The position numbers and the translations under genes were made by a program. Source: Ramlibacter sp. (GTDB taxonomy: Bacteria > Pseudomonadota > Gammaproteobacteria > Burkholderiales > Burkholderiaceae_C). Taken from it: a DNA stretch of 57,423 nt. Positions 38,057-47,035 of the stretch are shown here, in pieces (position 1 is the first letter of the stretch; each line of letters starts with the position of its first letter). Location of the stretch: contig JAQZBU010000009.1 in the NCBI GenBank assembly GCA_029237735.1, forward strand, positions 1 to 57,423. The letters are read 5' to 3'. The notes beneath the pieces are model-generated. The model saw only the letters and a list, made by a program, of their open reading frames with translations, searched no databases and was not told the origin of the DNA.

Positions 38057-39490
38057 TCAGGCCAGCGTGTAGGCCGTCTTCACCGTAGTGAAGAACTCCT
38101 GCGCGTACCGGCCCTGCTCGCGCGGCCCGTAGCTGGAGCCCTTGCGCCCGCCGAACGGCACGTGATAGTCCACCCCCGCCGTCGGCAAGTTCACCATCAC
38201 CATGCCTGCCTGGCTGTGTCGCTTGAAATGCGTCGCATGCTTCAGGCTGGTGGTGGCGATGCCGGCGGACAGCCCAAAGGGCGTGTCGTTGGCCGTCGCC
38301 AGGGCTTCCTCATAGTCTTTCACCCGGATGACGCTGGCCACGGGGCCGAAGATCTCTTCCCGGTTGATGCGCATCGCCGACGCGCTCTCGCTGAACAGCG
38401 CCGGCGCCATGTAGAAGCCGTCGGTGGACAGCTTCAGGCGCTCGCCGCCGGCAGCCAGCAGCGCGCCCTCGGCCTTGCCGATTTCCACGTAGCTCAGGTC
38501 CTGTTCGAGCTGGCTCTGGCTGGAGACCGGCCCGATGTCGATGCCCTGCCCCATCGCATCGCCGACTTTGAGCGCGGCCATGCGCTCTTTCATCGCCTCG
38601 ATGAACTTCGGGTAGATGCCTTGGGTGACGATGAGGCGGCTGGACGCCGTGCAGCGCTGGCCGGTGGAAAAGAACGCGCTTTGCACGCACAACTCCACGG
38701 CGGCCTTCAAGTCGGCGTCGTCCAGCACCACCTGCGGGTTCTTGCCGCCCATCTCTAGCTGGAATTTCTTCAAGCCGGTCGCACAGGCCTGCGCGATGCG
38801 CGAGCCCACGCCCTGCGAGCCGGTGAAACTCACGGCGTCGATGCCGGGGTGGTTGACCAGCGCATCGCCGATCACGCTGCCGCGGCCCATCACCAGGTTG
38901 AACACGCCCGCCGGGATGCCGCTGCGGCTGATGATGTCGGCCAGCGCCCAGGCGCAGCCGGGCACCAGGTCTGCCGGCTTGAGCACCACGCAGTTGCCGT
39001 GCGCCAGCGCCGGAGCCACCTTCCACGCTGGGATGGCGATGGGGAAGTTCCAGGGCGTGATGAGGCCGACGACGCCCACCGCCTCGCGCGTGATCTCCAC
39101 ACCGATGCCCGGCCGCACCGACGGCACCATCTCGCCGCCCAGGCGCAGGCATTCGCCGGCGAAGAACTTGAAGATGTTGCCGGCACGCGCAGCCTCGCCG
39201 ATGCCCTCGGGTTTTGTCTTGCCCTCCTCGCGCGCGAGCAAGGAGCCCAGCTCTTCCTTGCGGGCCAGGATCTCGTTGCCGATCTTGTCCAGGGCGTCGG
39301 CGCGGGCCTGGATGCCGCCGGTGGACCAGGCGGGGAACGCGGCGCGCGCCGCCGCGACAGCCGCATCGACGTGCGCAGCGTCGCCTTGTGTGTACTCGCC
39401 GATCACTTCGGACAGGTTCGACGGGTTGACGTTGGGCGAGTAGCTGTTGCCGGCCACCCATTGCCCGTTGATGAGGTTGTCGTGCTTCAT
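38057..39490 (-). CDS. NAD(P)-dependent aldehyde dehydrogenase (alpha-ketoglutaric-semialdehyde-dehydrogenase-like)
   Basis: A 477-residue ALDH. Motifs are GVVGLITPWNFPIAIPAWK (cofactor site), FTGSQGVGSRI, LEMGGKNPQVVLDDAD (catalytic Glu region) and FSTGQRCTASSRLIV (catalytic Cys). The C-terminus FGGRKGSSYGPREQGRYA is close to aldehyde dehydrogenases of sugar-acid pathways. I chose the ATG at 39490. It starts 2 bp from the RraA-like stop, so it is translationally linked. Within this operon the likely substrate is 2-oxoglutarate semialdehyde or glycolaldehyde from an aldonate. Confidence 0.9.
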   Translation of the reverse strand: MKHDNLINGQWVAGNSYSPNVNPSNLSEVIGEYTQGDAAHVDAAVAAARAAFPAWSTGGIQARADALDKIGNEILARKEELGSLLAREEGKTKPEGIGEAARAGNIFKFFAGECLRLGGEMVPSVRPGIGVEITREAVGVVGLITPWNFPIAIPAWKVAPALAHGNCVVLKPADLVPGCAWALADIISRSGIPAGVFNLVMGRGSVIGDALVNHPGIDAVSFTGSQGVGSRIAQACATGLKKFQLEMGGKNPQVVLDDADLKAAVELCVQSAFFSTGQRCTASSRLIVTQGIYPKFIEAMKERMAALKVGDAMGQGIDIGPVSSQSQLEQDLSYVEIGKAEGALLAAGGERLKLSTDGFYMAPALFSESASAMRINREEIFGPVASVIRVKDYEEALATANDTPFGLSAGIATTSLKHATHFKRHSQAGMVMVNLPTAGVDYHVPFGGRKGSSYGPREQGRYAQEFFTTVKTAYTLA

Positions 39491-39492
39491 GG

Positions 39493-40212
39493 TCAGAGAT
39501 TCCTTTCCTTGCGCCACACTTCGTAAGCCGCGCGCGTTTCGGCGTTGGGAGGGTAGGTGCCGGCCAGCTTCGCGCCGCCCTCTACCCGCTCCAGGATAAA
39601 GGCTTCCATCTTTTCCTGTTCGGCGGCGTCGCTCGCTACCTCGTCGGCCAGGTGACGAGGGATGACCACGACGCCCTCGTCGTCACCAACAATCACGTCG
39701 CCGGGGTAGACCGGCACGCCGCCGCAGCCGATGGGCACGTTCAGGTCGATCGCGTGGTGATGGATCAGGTTCAGCGGCGCGCTGCCGCCGGCGCAGTACA
39801 CCGGGAAGTCCATCTCGCTGATCGCTCCGCTGTCGCGAACCGGTCCGTCGGACACCAGGCCCGCGGCGCCGCGCACCTTCAGGCGGGTGGTCAGGATCTG
39901 GCCGCCGGAGGCGACGCGCGTCTCACCGCGGCAATCGAGCACCAGCACGTGGCCGGCAGGCACGCTCTCGATGCCCTTGCGCTGCGGGTGGTCGGGGTTG
40001 TCGAAGGCACTGATCTGGTCGAGGTCCTCGCGCGCCGGGATATTGCGCATTGTGAATGCGGGGCCGACGAGGTTGCCGCCGGAGGGATCCGTGAGGCGGC
40101 CGATGCCCTGGATGAACACGTTGCGAAAACCGCGCTTGAAAAGCTGCGTGCAAAGCGTGGCCACGCTGACGTGGCGCAGCAACTCGGTGGTTTGGGGAGA
40201 GAGTTCTGACAT
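39493..40212 (-). CDS. RraA-family protein, probable 2-keto-3-deoxy acid aldolase or dehydratase-like enzyme
   Basis: A 239-residue RraA-fold protein. Visible motifs are VSVATLCTQLFKRG, PAFTMRNIPAREDLDQ, LVLDCRGETRVASGGQILTT, GAAGLVSDGPVRDSGAISE and YPGDVIVGDDEGVVVIP. The fold contains metal-dependent aldolases (such as LigK) and the RNase E inhibitor RraA. The active-site Arg/Asp pattern here (D-G-P-V-R-D) resembles the enzymes, so a regulator role is unlikely. Its position between an IlvD/Edd dehydratase and an aldehyde dehydrogenase suggests cleavage of a 2-keto-3-deoxy sugar acid. Confidence 0.85.
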   Translation of the reverse strand: MSELSPQTTELLRHVSVATLCTQLFKRGFRNVFIQGIGRLTDPSGGNLVGPAFTMRNIPAREDLDQISAFDNPDHPQRKGIESVPAGHVLVLDCRGETRVASGGQILTTRLKVRGAAGLVSDGPVRDSGAISEMDFPVYCAGGSAPLNLIHHHAIDLNVPIGCGGVPVYPGDVIVGDDEGVVVIPRHLADEVASDAAEQEKMEAFILERVEGGAKLAGTYPPNAETRAAYEVWRKERNL

Positions 40213-40235
40213 AGATGTGCTTCCTTGCGTTGAGT

Positions 40236-40291
40236 TGTCATTGCGGGCTCGACCCGCAATCCATGGATCCCGGGTCTAGCCCGGGATGACA
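40236..40291. repeat. Inverted pair of interspersed palindromic repeats
   Basis: The left copy has stem ATTGCGGG/CCCGCAAT (40240-40260) and loop CTCGA. The right copy has stem ATCCCGGG/CCCGGGAT (40267-40287) and loop TCTAG in opposite orientation. A single CCATGG joins them. It lies between the TctC gene and the RraA-like gene. Confidence 0.9.
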
Positions 40292-40295
40292 GCAC

Positions 40296-41282
40296 TCAGC
40301 CGGGCGTAGCGCCGGACTTCTTCACCAGCTCGGCCCAGCGCGGGATCTCGCGCGCCATGTGCGCGGCCAGTTCCTCCGGCGTGCTGCCGACGATTTCCAT
40401 GCCGAGGTTGTTGACCAGCTTGTCCTTCACGTCGGGCATCGCGAGGATCTTGCGGATCTCCGCATTGAGTCTTTGCACGATGGGTTTCGGCGTGCCTTTG
40501 GGCGCATACACCGCCTGCCAGGACGCCATCTCGAACTGGGGCACGCCCGCTTCCATCATCGTGGGCAGCTGCGGCGCCAGCGCCATGCGCTTGCCTGTCG
40601 TGACGGCGATCACCTTGAGCTTGCCGGCCTGCACCAGCGAGACGGCCGCCGTCATCTGGTCGAACATGAAGGGCACTTGTCCCGACGACACGTCGATCAT
40701 CGCGGGCGGTGTGCCCTTGTACGGAATGTGCGTCAGAGGCACGCCGATCAGGTCGGCGAACATCTCGCCGGCCAGGTGCGTGGAGGTGCCGGCGCCCGAC
40801 GATGCGAAGCTGCGCTTGCTCGGGTCTTTCTTGAGCAGCGCGATCAGTTCCTGCACGGTGTTGACGCCGAGCGTCGGGCTGACGATGAGCACGTTAGGCA
40901 GCATGGCGATCAACGCCACCGGCTCGAAATCCTTCACCGGGTCGTACGGCAGGTTCTTGTACAGGCTGGCGTTGATGGCATGCGTGCTGATGGTGCCGCC
41001 GAAGAGCGTATAGCCGTCCGGCTTGGCCTTGGCGACATAGGCCGCGCCCACGGCGCCTGCCGCTCCCGGCTTGTTGTCCACGACGAACGGCTGGCCCAGC
41101 GCCGTCTGCAACTTTTCGCACAGCGTGCGGCCGATAACGTCGGTGGAGCCGCCCGGCGTGAACGGGACGATGTAGCTCACGGGCTTGGAAGGCCAGGGGG
41201 CGTCCTGCGCCACCGAGGGGAGAGCGGCCGCAAGGCCCATGCTGCCGAGCGCTTGCAAGGCGGTGCGTCGTTGAATGGTCAT
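40296..41282 (-). CDS. Bug/TctC-family periplasmic solute-binding protein
   Basis: A 328-residue exported binding protein with a short signal (TIQRRTALQALGSMGLAAAL, cut near VAQDAPW). The mature part begins PSKPVSYIVPFTPGGSTDVI and includes FVVDNKPGAAGAVGAAYVAK and THIPYKGTPPAMIDVSSGQV. The start is the ATG at 41282. It lies in the sugar-acid operon between the dehydratase and the RraA-like gene, so an aldonate ligand is likely. It is only distantly related to the other TctC in the window. Confidence 0.92.
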   Translation of the reverse strand: MTIQRRTALQALGSMGLAAALPSVAQDAPWPSKPVSYIVPFTPGGSTDVIGRTLCEKLQTALGQPFVVDNKPGAAGAVGAAYVAKAKPDGYTLFGGTISTHAINASLYKNLPYDPVKDFEPVALIAMLPNVLIVSPTLGVNTVQELIALLKKDPSKRSFASSGAGTSTHLAGEMFADLIGVPLTHIPYKGTPPAMIDVSSGQVPFMFDQMTAAVSLVQAGKLKVIAVTTGKRMALAPQLPTMMEAGVPQFEMASWQAVYAPKGTPKPIVQRLNAEIRKILAMPDVKDKLVNNLGMEIVGSTPEELAAHMAREIPRWAELVKKSGATPG

Positions 41283-41308
41283 GGAGTTCTCTTTGCTATG
41301 TGGAAAAG

Positions 41309-43054
41309 TCAATGGATCTCGGGCTCACCGCCCTGCTCGGCCTGGGCCTTCTCGGTCTCCAGGAAATCGAAATCGCAGCCGGTGTCGGCCTGCTGGATGT
41401 GCTTGAGGTAGAGCACGCCGTAGCCTCGCGTGAACTTGGGCGCGGGTTGCTTCCACACGGCCTTGCGCTGTGCCAGCTCTTCGTCGCTGACCAGCATGTC
41501 GATGCGGCGGGCGTCCACGTCCAGCTCGATGATGTCGCCGTCTCGCACCAGGGCCAGCGGCCCGCCGACGTGCGATTCAGGCGTGACGTGCAGCACGCAG
41601 GCGCCGTAGCTGGTGCCGCTCATGCGGGCATCGCTGATGCGCAGCATGTCGCGCACGCCTTGCACGAGCAGCTTCTTGGGGATCGGCAGCTGGCCCCACT
41701 CGGGCATGCCGGGCGCGCCCTGCGGACCGGCGCTCTGCAGCACGATGACGCTGTCCTTAGTGACCGGCAGCGCCTCGTCGTCAATGCGCGCGGCCATGTC
41801 GTTGTAGTCCTTGAAAACCACCGCCGGGCCCTTGTGCTTGCGCAGCTGCGGCTCCATTGCCGCGGGCTTGATGACGGCGCCGCCGGGCGCGAGGTTGCCC
41901 TTGAGAACGGCCAGGCCGTCGCCGGCCACCACCGGGTTGTCCAGCGGGCGGATCACATCGGCGTTGAACACCTTGGCGCCTTCGACGTTCTCGCCCAAGG
42001 TGCGGCCATTGCAGGTGCGCTGCGTGAAATCGAGCAGGCCGCCCAGCTGCGTGAGGAAGGCGCGCAGGCCACCCGCGTAGAAGAAGTCTTCCATCAGGTA
42101 CTTGCCGCTCGGCCGCAGGTTGGCCAACACGGGCGTCTTCCTGGCCAGCGCGTCGAAGCGTTCGATGTCCAGGTCGATGCCCGCGCGGCGCGCCATGGCG
42201 ATCAGGTGGACGATGGAATTGGTGGAGCCGCCCAGGGCCAGCACCGTGGTGACAGCGTTGTCGAACGAAGCTGCGGTGAGGATGTCCGAAGGTTTCAGGT
42301 CTTCCCACACCATGTCCACGATGCGCTTGCCGGTGAGCGTGGCCATCTGCGCGTGGCGCGAATCGGGCGCGGGGATCGACGCGGCGCCGGGCAGCGTGAG
42401 GCCGAGCGCTTCGGCCGCGCTGGTCATCGTGCTGGCGGTGCCCATGGTCATGCAATGGCCGGGCGAGCGGGCGATGCCGTCCTCGACGTTCTGCCAATCC
42501 TGCTCAGTGATGTTGCCGGCACGCAGTTCGGCCCAGTACTTCCAGGTGTCGGAGCCGGAGCCGAGGAATTCGCCGTTGTAGTCGCCGCGCAGCATCGGGC
42601 CGGCGGGCATGAAGATGGCGGGCAGGTTCATCGAGATCGCGCCCATGATCAGCGCGGGCGTCGTCTTGTCGCAGCCGCCCATCAGCACGCAGCCGTCGGT
42701 CGGGTAGGAGCGCAGCAGCTCCTCGCATTCCATGGCCAGCAGGTTGCGATAGAGCATGGTGGTCGGCTTCTGGAAAGGCTCGGACAGCGAGATCGCGGGC
42801 ATTTCCACCGGGAAGCCGCCCGCCTGCCAGATGCCGCGCTTGACTTCTTCCACGCGCTGCTTGAAATGCGAGTGGCAGGGGTTGATGTCGCTCCAGGTGT
42901 TGATGATGGCGATCACCGGCTTGCCCGCGTAGTCGCTGCGGTGGTAGCCCATTTGCGCGGTGCGCGAGCGGTGGCCGAAGGCGCGCAGGTCCTTGATGCC
43001 GTACCAGCGGTGGCTTCTCAATTCTTCGGGTTTTTTGCGAGGGGATTGGGTCAT
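41309..43054 (-). CDS. IlvD/Edd-family dehydratase, probable aldonate (arabinonate/xylonate-type) dehydratase
   Basis: A 581-residue Fe-S dehydratase. Cluster-ligand candidates are in [21 protein letters not shown] and [13 protein letters not shown]. The length and N-terminal [20 protein letters not shown] are typical of sugar-acid dehydratases (AraC/XylD/L-arabinonate type) rather than the branched-chain amino-acid enzyme IlvD. It removes water from an aldonate to give a 2-keto-3-deoxy acid. The ATG at 43054 was preferred over an upstream start at 43114, because the promoter and operator lie between them. LacI repression is strongly suggested by that layout. Confidence 0.92.
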   Translation of the reverse strand: MTQSPRKKPEELRSHRWYGIKDLRAFGHRSRTAQMGYHRSDYAGKPVIAIINTWSDINPCHSHFKQRVEEVKRGIWQAGGFPVEMPAISLSEPFQKPTTMLYRNLLAMECEELLRSYPTDGCVLMGGCDKTTPALIMGAISMNLPAIFMPAGPMLRGDYNGEFLGSGSDTWKYWAELRAGNITEQDWQNVEDGIARSPGHCMTMGTASTMTSAAEALGLTLPGAASIPAPDSRHAQMATLTGKRIVDMVWEDLKPSDILTAASFDNAVTTVLALGGSTNSIVHLIAMARRAGIDLDIERFDALARKTPVLANLRPSGKYLMEDFFYAGGLRAFLTQLGGLLDFTQRTCNGRTLGENVEGAKVFNADVIRPLDNPVVAGDGLAVLKGNLAPGGAVIKPAAMEPQLRKHKGPAVVFKDYNDMAARIDDEALPVTKDSVIVLQSAGPQGAPGMPEWGQLPIPKKLLVQGVRDMLRISDARMSGTSYGACVLHVTPESHVGGPLALVRDGDIIELDVDARRIDMLVSDEELAQRKAVWKQPAPKFTRGYGVLYLKHIQQADTGCDFDFLETEKAQAEQGGEPEIH

Positions 43055-43065
43055 GACGGTCTCAA

Positions 43066-43114
43066 TGTTAGCGCTACCATCTGGCAATGTAGCCGAAACG
43101 CTGTCGGTGGTCAA
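43066..43114 (-). promoter_or_regulatory. Promoter and LacI-type operator of the dehydratase operon
   Basis: Read on the minus strand: -35 TTGACC (43114-43109), 17-bp spacer, -10 TACATT (43091-43086), then the palindromic operator TGGTAGCGCTAACA (43079-43066) over the expected start point, 12 bp before the dehydratase ATG. The operator nearly repeats at 44173-44186 before the lacI gene. Confidence 0.75.
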
Positions 43115-43124
43115 TAAAAACCCG

Positions 43125-44165
43125 TCAGGCGCTTTCGCGTTCGAGGATGGAAAAACCGATGTCGCGCACCCGCGGGCCGGTGTCGCTGCCCGCCAGGCGG
43201 TCGATGATGAAGCGCGCCGCCTGCCGGCCGATGGCCGCGCCGTCTACGTGCACCGTGGAAAGCGGCGGGTGCGTATCGGCTGCGAAGCCGAGGTTGCCGA
43301 AGCCCAGCACGCCCAGCTCATCGGGCACCTTGATGCCCTGGGCCTGCGCCTCGGTGACGACGCCATGGGCCAGCAGGTCGGAGCTGCAAAAAATGAAGTC
43401 GAGCTTCGCGTCCTGCGACAGCAACTCCAGCAGGCCGGCGCGGCCGCCGCCGAGCGTGCTGGGCGCGGGCACCACGCAGGCCGGCACCTTCGCGATGCCC
43501 AGCTCATGCAGTCGCGCCTCGAAGCCCTTGCGGCGCAGGCCGGCGCGATGGTCATCGGCCGTGACGATCGCCGGGTGCCTGTAGCCCCGGCGATGCAGCC
43601 AGTCCGCCACCTGCGCCCCCACTTTCTCGTGGGAGAACCCCACCAGCATGTCGATCGGCGTGGGCGTCAGATCCCAGGTTTCCACAACGGGGATGCCCGA
43701 GGCCAGCAGGCGCTTGCGCCCTTCCGGCGAATGCAGGATGCCGGTCAGCACGATCCCGTCGGGCCGGCGGCCGATGATGGCTTCGATCAGCGCATCCTCC
43801 CGCGCACCTTCGTAGCCGCCCTGCCCCAGCATCAACTGGTAGCCGGCGGCGGCCAGCGTGTCGGTGAGCGCCTGGATTGTTTCCAGAAAGACCGAGCCCG
43901 CGATCGTTGGAATCAGCGCCGCGACGAGCCGGCTGCGATTGGAAGCGAGGCCGCCCGCGACGAGGTTGGGCACGTAGCCGGTGCGCGCGACGGCGTCGCG
44001 CACGCGCTGCAGCGTGTCGGGCGATACACGGTCCGGCGTGTTGAGCGCGCGCGAGATCGTGATGGCTGAAACACCCGCGAGCTTGGCGACGTCGTTGAGC
44101 GTAATGCCGCCAGTGCCCTTGCGAGTGCGGGGTGCAGGTTTGATGACGGTTGCGGTGCGGGCCAT
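43125..44165 (-). CDS. LacI-family transcriptional repressor
   Basis: A 346-residue repressor. The HTH (about residues 21-42) contains [20 protein letters not shown] with the minor-groove hinge after [20 protein letters not shown]. The periplasmic-binding-like sensor domain follows from [15 protein letters not shown]. The gene is upstream of and in the same direction as the dehydratase operon, with its own operator immediately before its start. Ligand: presumably a sugar acid or its keto-deoxy product. It has no clear ribosome site, probably because the operator occupies that space. Confidence 0.93.
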   Translation of the reverse strand: MARTATVIKPAPRTRKGTGGITLNDVAKLAGVSAITISRALNTPDRVSPDTLQRVRDAVARTGYVPNLVAGGLASNRSRLVAALIPTIAGSVFLETIQALTDTLAAAGYQLMLGQGGYEGAREDALIEAIIGRRPDGIVLTGILHSPEGRKRLLASGIPVVETWDLTPTPIDMLVGFSHEKVGAQVADWLHRRGYRHPAIVTADDHRAGLRRKGFEARLHELGIAKVPACVVPAPSTLGGGRAGLLELLSQDAKLDFIFCSSDLLAHGVVTEAQAQGIKVPDELGVLGFGNLGFAADTHPPLSTVHVDGAAIGRQAARFIIDRLAGSDTGPRVRDIGFSILERESA

Positions 44166-44172
44166 GGGCCGA

Positions 44173-44186
44173 TGTTAACGCTAACC
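44173..44186. promoter_or_regulatory. LacI-type operator before the lacI gene
   Basis: TGTTAACGCTAACC, a near palindrome with the same TTA(A/G)CGCTAAC core as the operator at 43066-43079. It begins 8 bp upstream of the lacI ATG and indicates autorepression. Confidence 0.7.
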
Positions 44187-44191
44187 TTTCG

Positions 44192-44989
44192 TTACGACAT
44201 CAGCCCCAACTCCTCGTCACTCGCGCTGTAGCCGTACTTGTCGCGAGACGGCCACGGGCGGACGGGCCAGTCGGGCTCGAAGACGAAGGAGGATTTTAGA
44301 CGGCCCGGCAGCAACGCGCCGTTGCCCGCGCCCTTCGCGTAGTCGTAATAGAGCTTTACGATCTCCTCGCGAGTGACCTGTTGCGCGCATGGGTGTGCGA
44401 GGCAGGCATCGCGCCATTTGCGGACGCGGGCGTAGGCGTCGACCGGAGGCAGGTCGAACTCTTCGTAGTACTCAAGGAACCAGAAGCGCATGAACATGGG
44501 CGTGTACACGGCTTCGGCCCAGCCGAAATCCTCGAAGAGGAAAGTGCCATCGGGCGAATACTCTGCCAGGAAGTCATTGAGCTGCGCGTAGAGCCTCAGC
44601 ATCTTTTCGCGCATGGCGTCGCGCCGCGCCAGGTCCTGGTTCAACACGAAGGCGTAGCCATGCGAGACGAAATCGCCTTCCATGCGCGTGAGCATGTTTT
44701 CCACGGCACGGCGCCACGGGTCCCGCTGCGCCACCGGACGCTGGGGGTAGATGTCTTCGAAGTACTGCAGGATGACCAGGCTCTCTTTGAGGACGCGGCC
44801 GTCGGCGAACTCGACGATCGGCAGTGCCGTGGTGCCACGTGCCAGCTCGAGCAGCCGCTCATCGCGCGGCCGCGTGATGTCGACAACGTGGAATTCCACC
44901 TCGCCGGGCAGGCCCTTGAGCGCCATGAGGATCTTCAACCGTTGGCTGAACGGGCAGACGGGGATGTGATGGACGACGAATTTCGACAT
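44192..44989 (-). CDS. Glutathione S-transferase-fold protein
   Basis: A 265-residue protein. The N-terminal thioredoxin-fold domain (about 1-80) has HHIPVCPFSQRLKILMALKG, with a CPFS motif like Cys/Ser-type GSTs and glutaredoxins, and ALPIVEFADGRVLKESLVIL (cis-Pro and the E-S glutathione-gamma-Glu site). The C-terminal helical domain covers residues 95-240, with an extended tail rich in Trp/Pro. The ATG at 44989 is preferred; an alternative lies at 44998. It is divergent from the M20 peptidase with 55 bp between. A role in thiol-dependent cleavage (for instance of ether-linked aromatics) is possible but cannot be shown here. Confidence 0.82.
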   Translation of the reverse strand: MSKFVVHHIPVCPFSQRLKILMALKGLPGEVEFHVVDITRPRDERLLELARGTTALPIVEFADGRVLKESLVILQYFEDIYPQRPVAQRDPWRRAVENMLTRMEGDFVSHGYAFVLNQDLARRDAMREKMLRLYAQLNDFLAEYSPDGTFLFEDFGWAEAVYTPMFMRFWFLEYYEEFDLPPVDAYARVRKWRDACLAHPCAQQVTREEIVKLYYDYAKGAGNGALLPGRLKSSFVFEPDWPVRPWPSRDKYGYSASDEELGLMS

Positions 44990-45044
44990 GCCGCGCATGG
45001 TAGCGCCGCTCGCGGATTCGCGCCTTCCGTGGCATGCTTGCACC

Positions 45045-46451
45045 ATGACTTCCCGCAACGACGCCATCGCCCTCGCCCAGCGCCAATTCGATTCGGGCGA
45101 GTTCATGCAAACGCTTGCACGCCGCATCGCGATCCCGACCGAAAGCCAGAACCCCGAGCGCAGCGCCGTGCTGGCCAGCTACCTGCAGGATGAAATGCAG
45201 CCGGCCTTCGAGGCGATGGGCTTCGAGTGCCGCACCCTCACCCACCCCAAGGCACTTGCACCCTTCTTGTTCGCACAGCGCATCGAGGGCGAAGGTCTGC
45301 CAACGGTTTTCGGCTACGGCCACGGCGACGTGATCCGCGGTCTGGAGCCGGAGTGGGCAGAAGGACTCTCGCCCTGGAAGCTCACTGAATCCGGCGGCCA
45401 CTGGTACGGCCGGGGCATCGCGGACAACAAGGGGCAGCACTCGGTCAACATGCAGGCCACGGCCAACGTGATCGCCGCTCGCGGCAAGCTGGGCTTCAAC
45501 GCCAAGTACCTGATCGAGATGGGCGAAGAGACAGGCTCGGGCGGCCTGCGTGAACTGTGCGAAGAGAACAAGGCGCTCTTCGCCGCCGACTTGCTCGTCG
45601 CCTCCGACGGCCCGCGCCTGCGCGCCGAGCGGCCGACGATTTTCCTCGGATCGCGCGGCGCGCTGAGCTTCGACCTGGTGATCGAGGCCCGCAAGGGCGG
45701 TCATCACTCGGGCAACTGGGGCGGCCTCATCTCCAACCCGGGCATCCAGCTGGCGCACGCGATCGCCAGTATCGTTTCTTCCACCGGCCAGATCCGCATT
45801 CCTGAATGGGTGCCCAAGGAGTTGCCGCCTTCGGTGCGGCGGGCGTTGGCTGATTGCGAAGTGGATGGCGGCGCCGACGGGCCCGAGATCGAGCCCTGGT
45901 GGGGCGAGCCTGGCCTGTCACCCGCCGAGCGTGTTTTCGGCTGGTGCTCGTTTGAAGTGCTGGCATACAAGACCGGCAATCCGCAAACGCCGGTCAACGC
46001 CGTCCCGCCCACGGCGTGGGCGCGCTGCCAGCTGCGATTCGTCGTCGGCCCGAACCCCGACGATTTCCTGCCCGCGTTGCGCCGCCACCTGGATCGGCAG
46101 GGCTTCCCGATGGTGAAGATCCTCCCCGTGCGCGAGGAGATGTTCCGCGCCACGCGCATCGACCCGGACGACGCCTGGGTGAAATGGGCGGCAGCGTCGC
46201 TGGCTGAGACCACCGGCAAGAAACCCGCCGTGCTGCCCAACTTGGGCGGCTCGCTGCCCAACGACATCTTCACCGACGTGCTGGGCTTGCGCACGATCTG
46301 GGTGCCGCACTCCTACCCCGGCTGCTCGCAGCACGCTCCGAACGAGCACCTGCCGCCCGAGTTGTTGCGCGAGGCGCTGGCGGTGATGACGGGGTTGTAT
46401 TGGGATATGGGAGCGGGCGTGACGCCGAAGTCTCAAGCGCCTTCGTCATAG
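45045..46451 (+). CDS. M20-family metallopeptidase/amidohydrolase
   Basis: A 468-residue cytoplasmic dizinc hydrolase. Metal and catalytic segments are VFGYGHGDV, WYGRGIADNKGQHSVN (Asp and bridging region), IEMGEETGSGGL (the catalytic Glu-Glu), LVASDGPRL and a final HAPNEHLPPE. The dimerisation lid domain lies in the middle (GSRGALSFDLVIEARKGGHH). Substrates of this group are N-acyl amino acids, dipeptides or carbamoyl compounds; it cannot be narrowed. The ATG at 45045 was chosen over an earlier one at 44988 that would overlap the GST gene start. Its 3' end overlaps the convergent VOC gene by 19 bp. Confidence 0.9.
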   Translation: MTSRNDAIALAQRQFDSGEFMQTLARRIAIPTESQNPERSAVLASYLQDEMQPAFEAMGFECRTLTHPKALAPFLFAQRIEGEGLPTVFGYGHGDVIRGLEPEWAEGLSPWKLTESGGHWYGRGIADNKGQHSVNMQATANVIAARGKLGFNAKYLIEMGEETGSGGLRELCEENKALFAADLLVASDGPRLRAERPTIFLGSRGALSFDLVIEARKGGHHSGNWGGLISNPGIQLAHAIASIVSSTGQIRIPEWVPKELPPSVRRALADCEVDGGADGPEIEPWWGEPGLSPAERVFGWCSFEVLAYKTGNPQTPVNAVPPTAWARCQLRFVVGPNPDDFLPALRRHLDRQGFPMVKILPVREEMFRATRIDPDDAWVKWAAASLAETTGKKPAVLPNLGGSLPNDIFTDVLGLRTIWVPHSYPGCSQHAPNEHLPPELLREALAVMTGLYWDMGAGVTPKSQAPSS

Positions 46452-46837
46452 CCTTTCCCCAGAAATTGCAGTAGACAGAAGCCATGTCCGAATGGATCGC
46501 TCATGGTCGCGAGCCGGCCCCACGTAAAGGTTTCTATCTCGCCTTCCAGTTTCGCACCCGCGTTGACCGCGCGCTGCACCGCCGCCGACACATCAACGAC
46601 TGTGAAGTCCAGGTGCACGGGTGTCCAGTGCCGCTGGTAGTCTCGAGCGACCGAGGTATGGGAAACCGCAGTGCTTCCCGGAGGCTTCGACAGAAGATGA
46701 ATGGTGGATGAAGCCCCGTGCATCTCGGCGACCGAGCCGTCGAACAAGCGCCTGACCAGGCGAAGACCCAGCGCGTTCGTATAGAACTCGATGGCCGTGT
46801 CCAGGTCATCTACGTCGATGTTGACGAGTATCTGCAC
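46433..46837 (-). CDS. VOC-family (glyoxalase/bleomycin-resistance/dioxygenase) protein
   Basis: A 134-residue single VOC domain. ILVNIDVDDLDTAIEFYTNA and GLRLVRRLFDGSVAEMHG form the first beta-alpha-beta unit; PVHLDFTVVDVSAAVQRAV and SDPFGHGFCLLQF form the second, with His/Glu-type metal ligands. The start seems to be GTG at 46837, as no ATG lies near. It overlaps the end of the M20 peptidase on the other strand. The substrate is unknown. Confidence 0.85.
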   Translation of the reverse strand: MQILVNIDVDDLDTAIEFYTNALGLRLVRRLFDGSVAEMHGASSTIHLLSKPPGSTAVSHTSVARDYQRHWTPVHLDFTVVDVSAAVQRAVNAGAKLEGEIETFTWGRLATMSDPFGHGFCLLQFLGKGYDEGA

Positions 46838-46887
46838 AGTTTCACAAGGCTGGAGATTTCAAGGAGCGGCGCGATGCGGGTTTGTTG

Positions 46888-47007
46888 GCGGTCATTGGCT
46901 TTCCTCATACTGAAGACGTGACGATCCCCGCCACGAGGTGTGTACCCAATAACGACCATCCCCCCGGCCAAGAGGCCATAGCAGATCATTCGCACTTCCC
47001 CGTACTG
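46888..47007 (-). pseudogene. Truncated BrnT-type toxin remnant
   Basis: The frame reads QYGEVRMICYGLLAGGMVVI, then GYTPRGGDRHVFSMRKANDR, which matches the C-terminal half of BrnT ribonuclease toxins (GExRxxxxGxL...VVxYTxRG...RxISxRKANxRE). The N-terminal half is missing: upstream the frame runs into the 3' end of the fusion gene at 47036. No brnA antitoxin is found next to it. I read it as a leftover of a toxin-antitoxin module. Confidence 0.6.
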
Positions 47008-47035
47008 TTGGTCGGCGGAACGGCGGCCGCGTTCA

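Noticed and set aside
41300..43117. Plus-strand open frame of 605 codons opposite the dehydratase
   Set aside because: Complete overlap with the well-supported IlvD/Edd gene and shadow-like composition; it mirrors that gene's codons.
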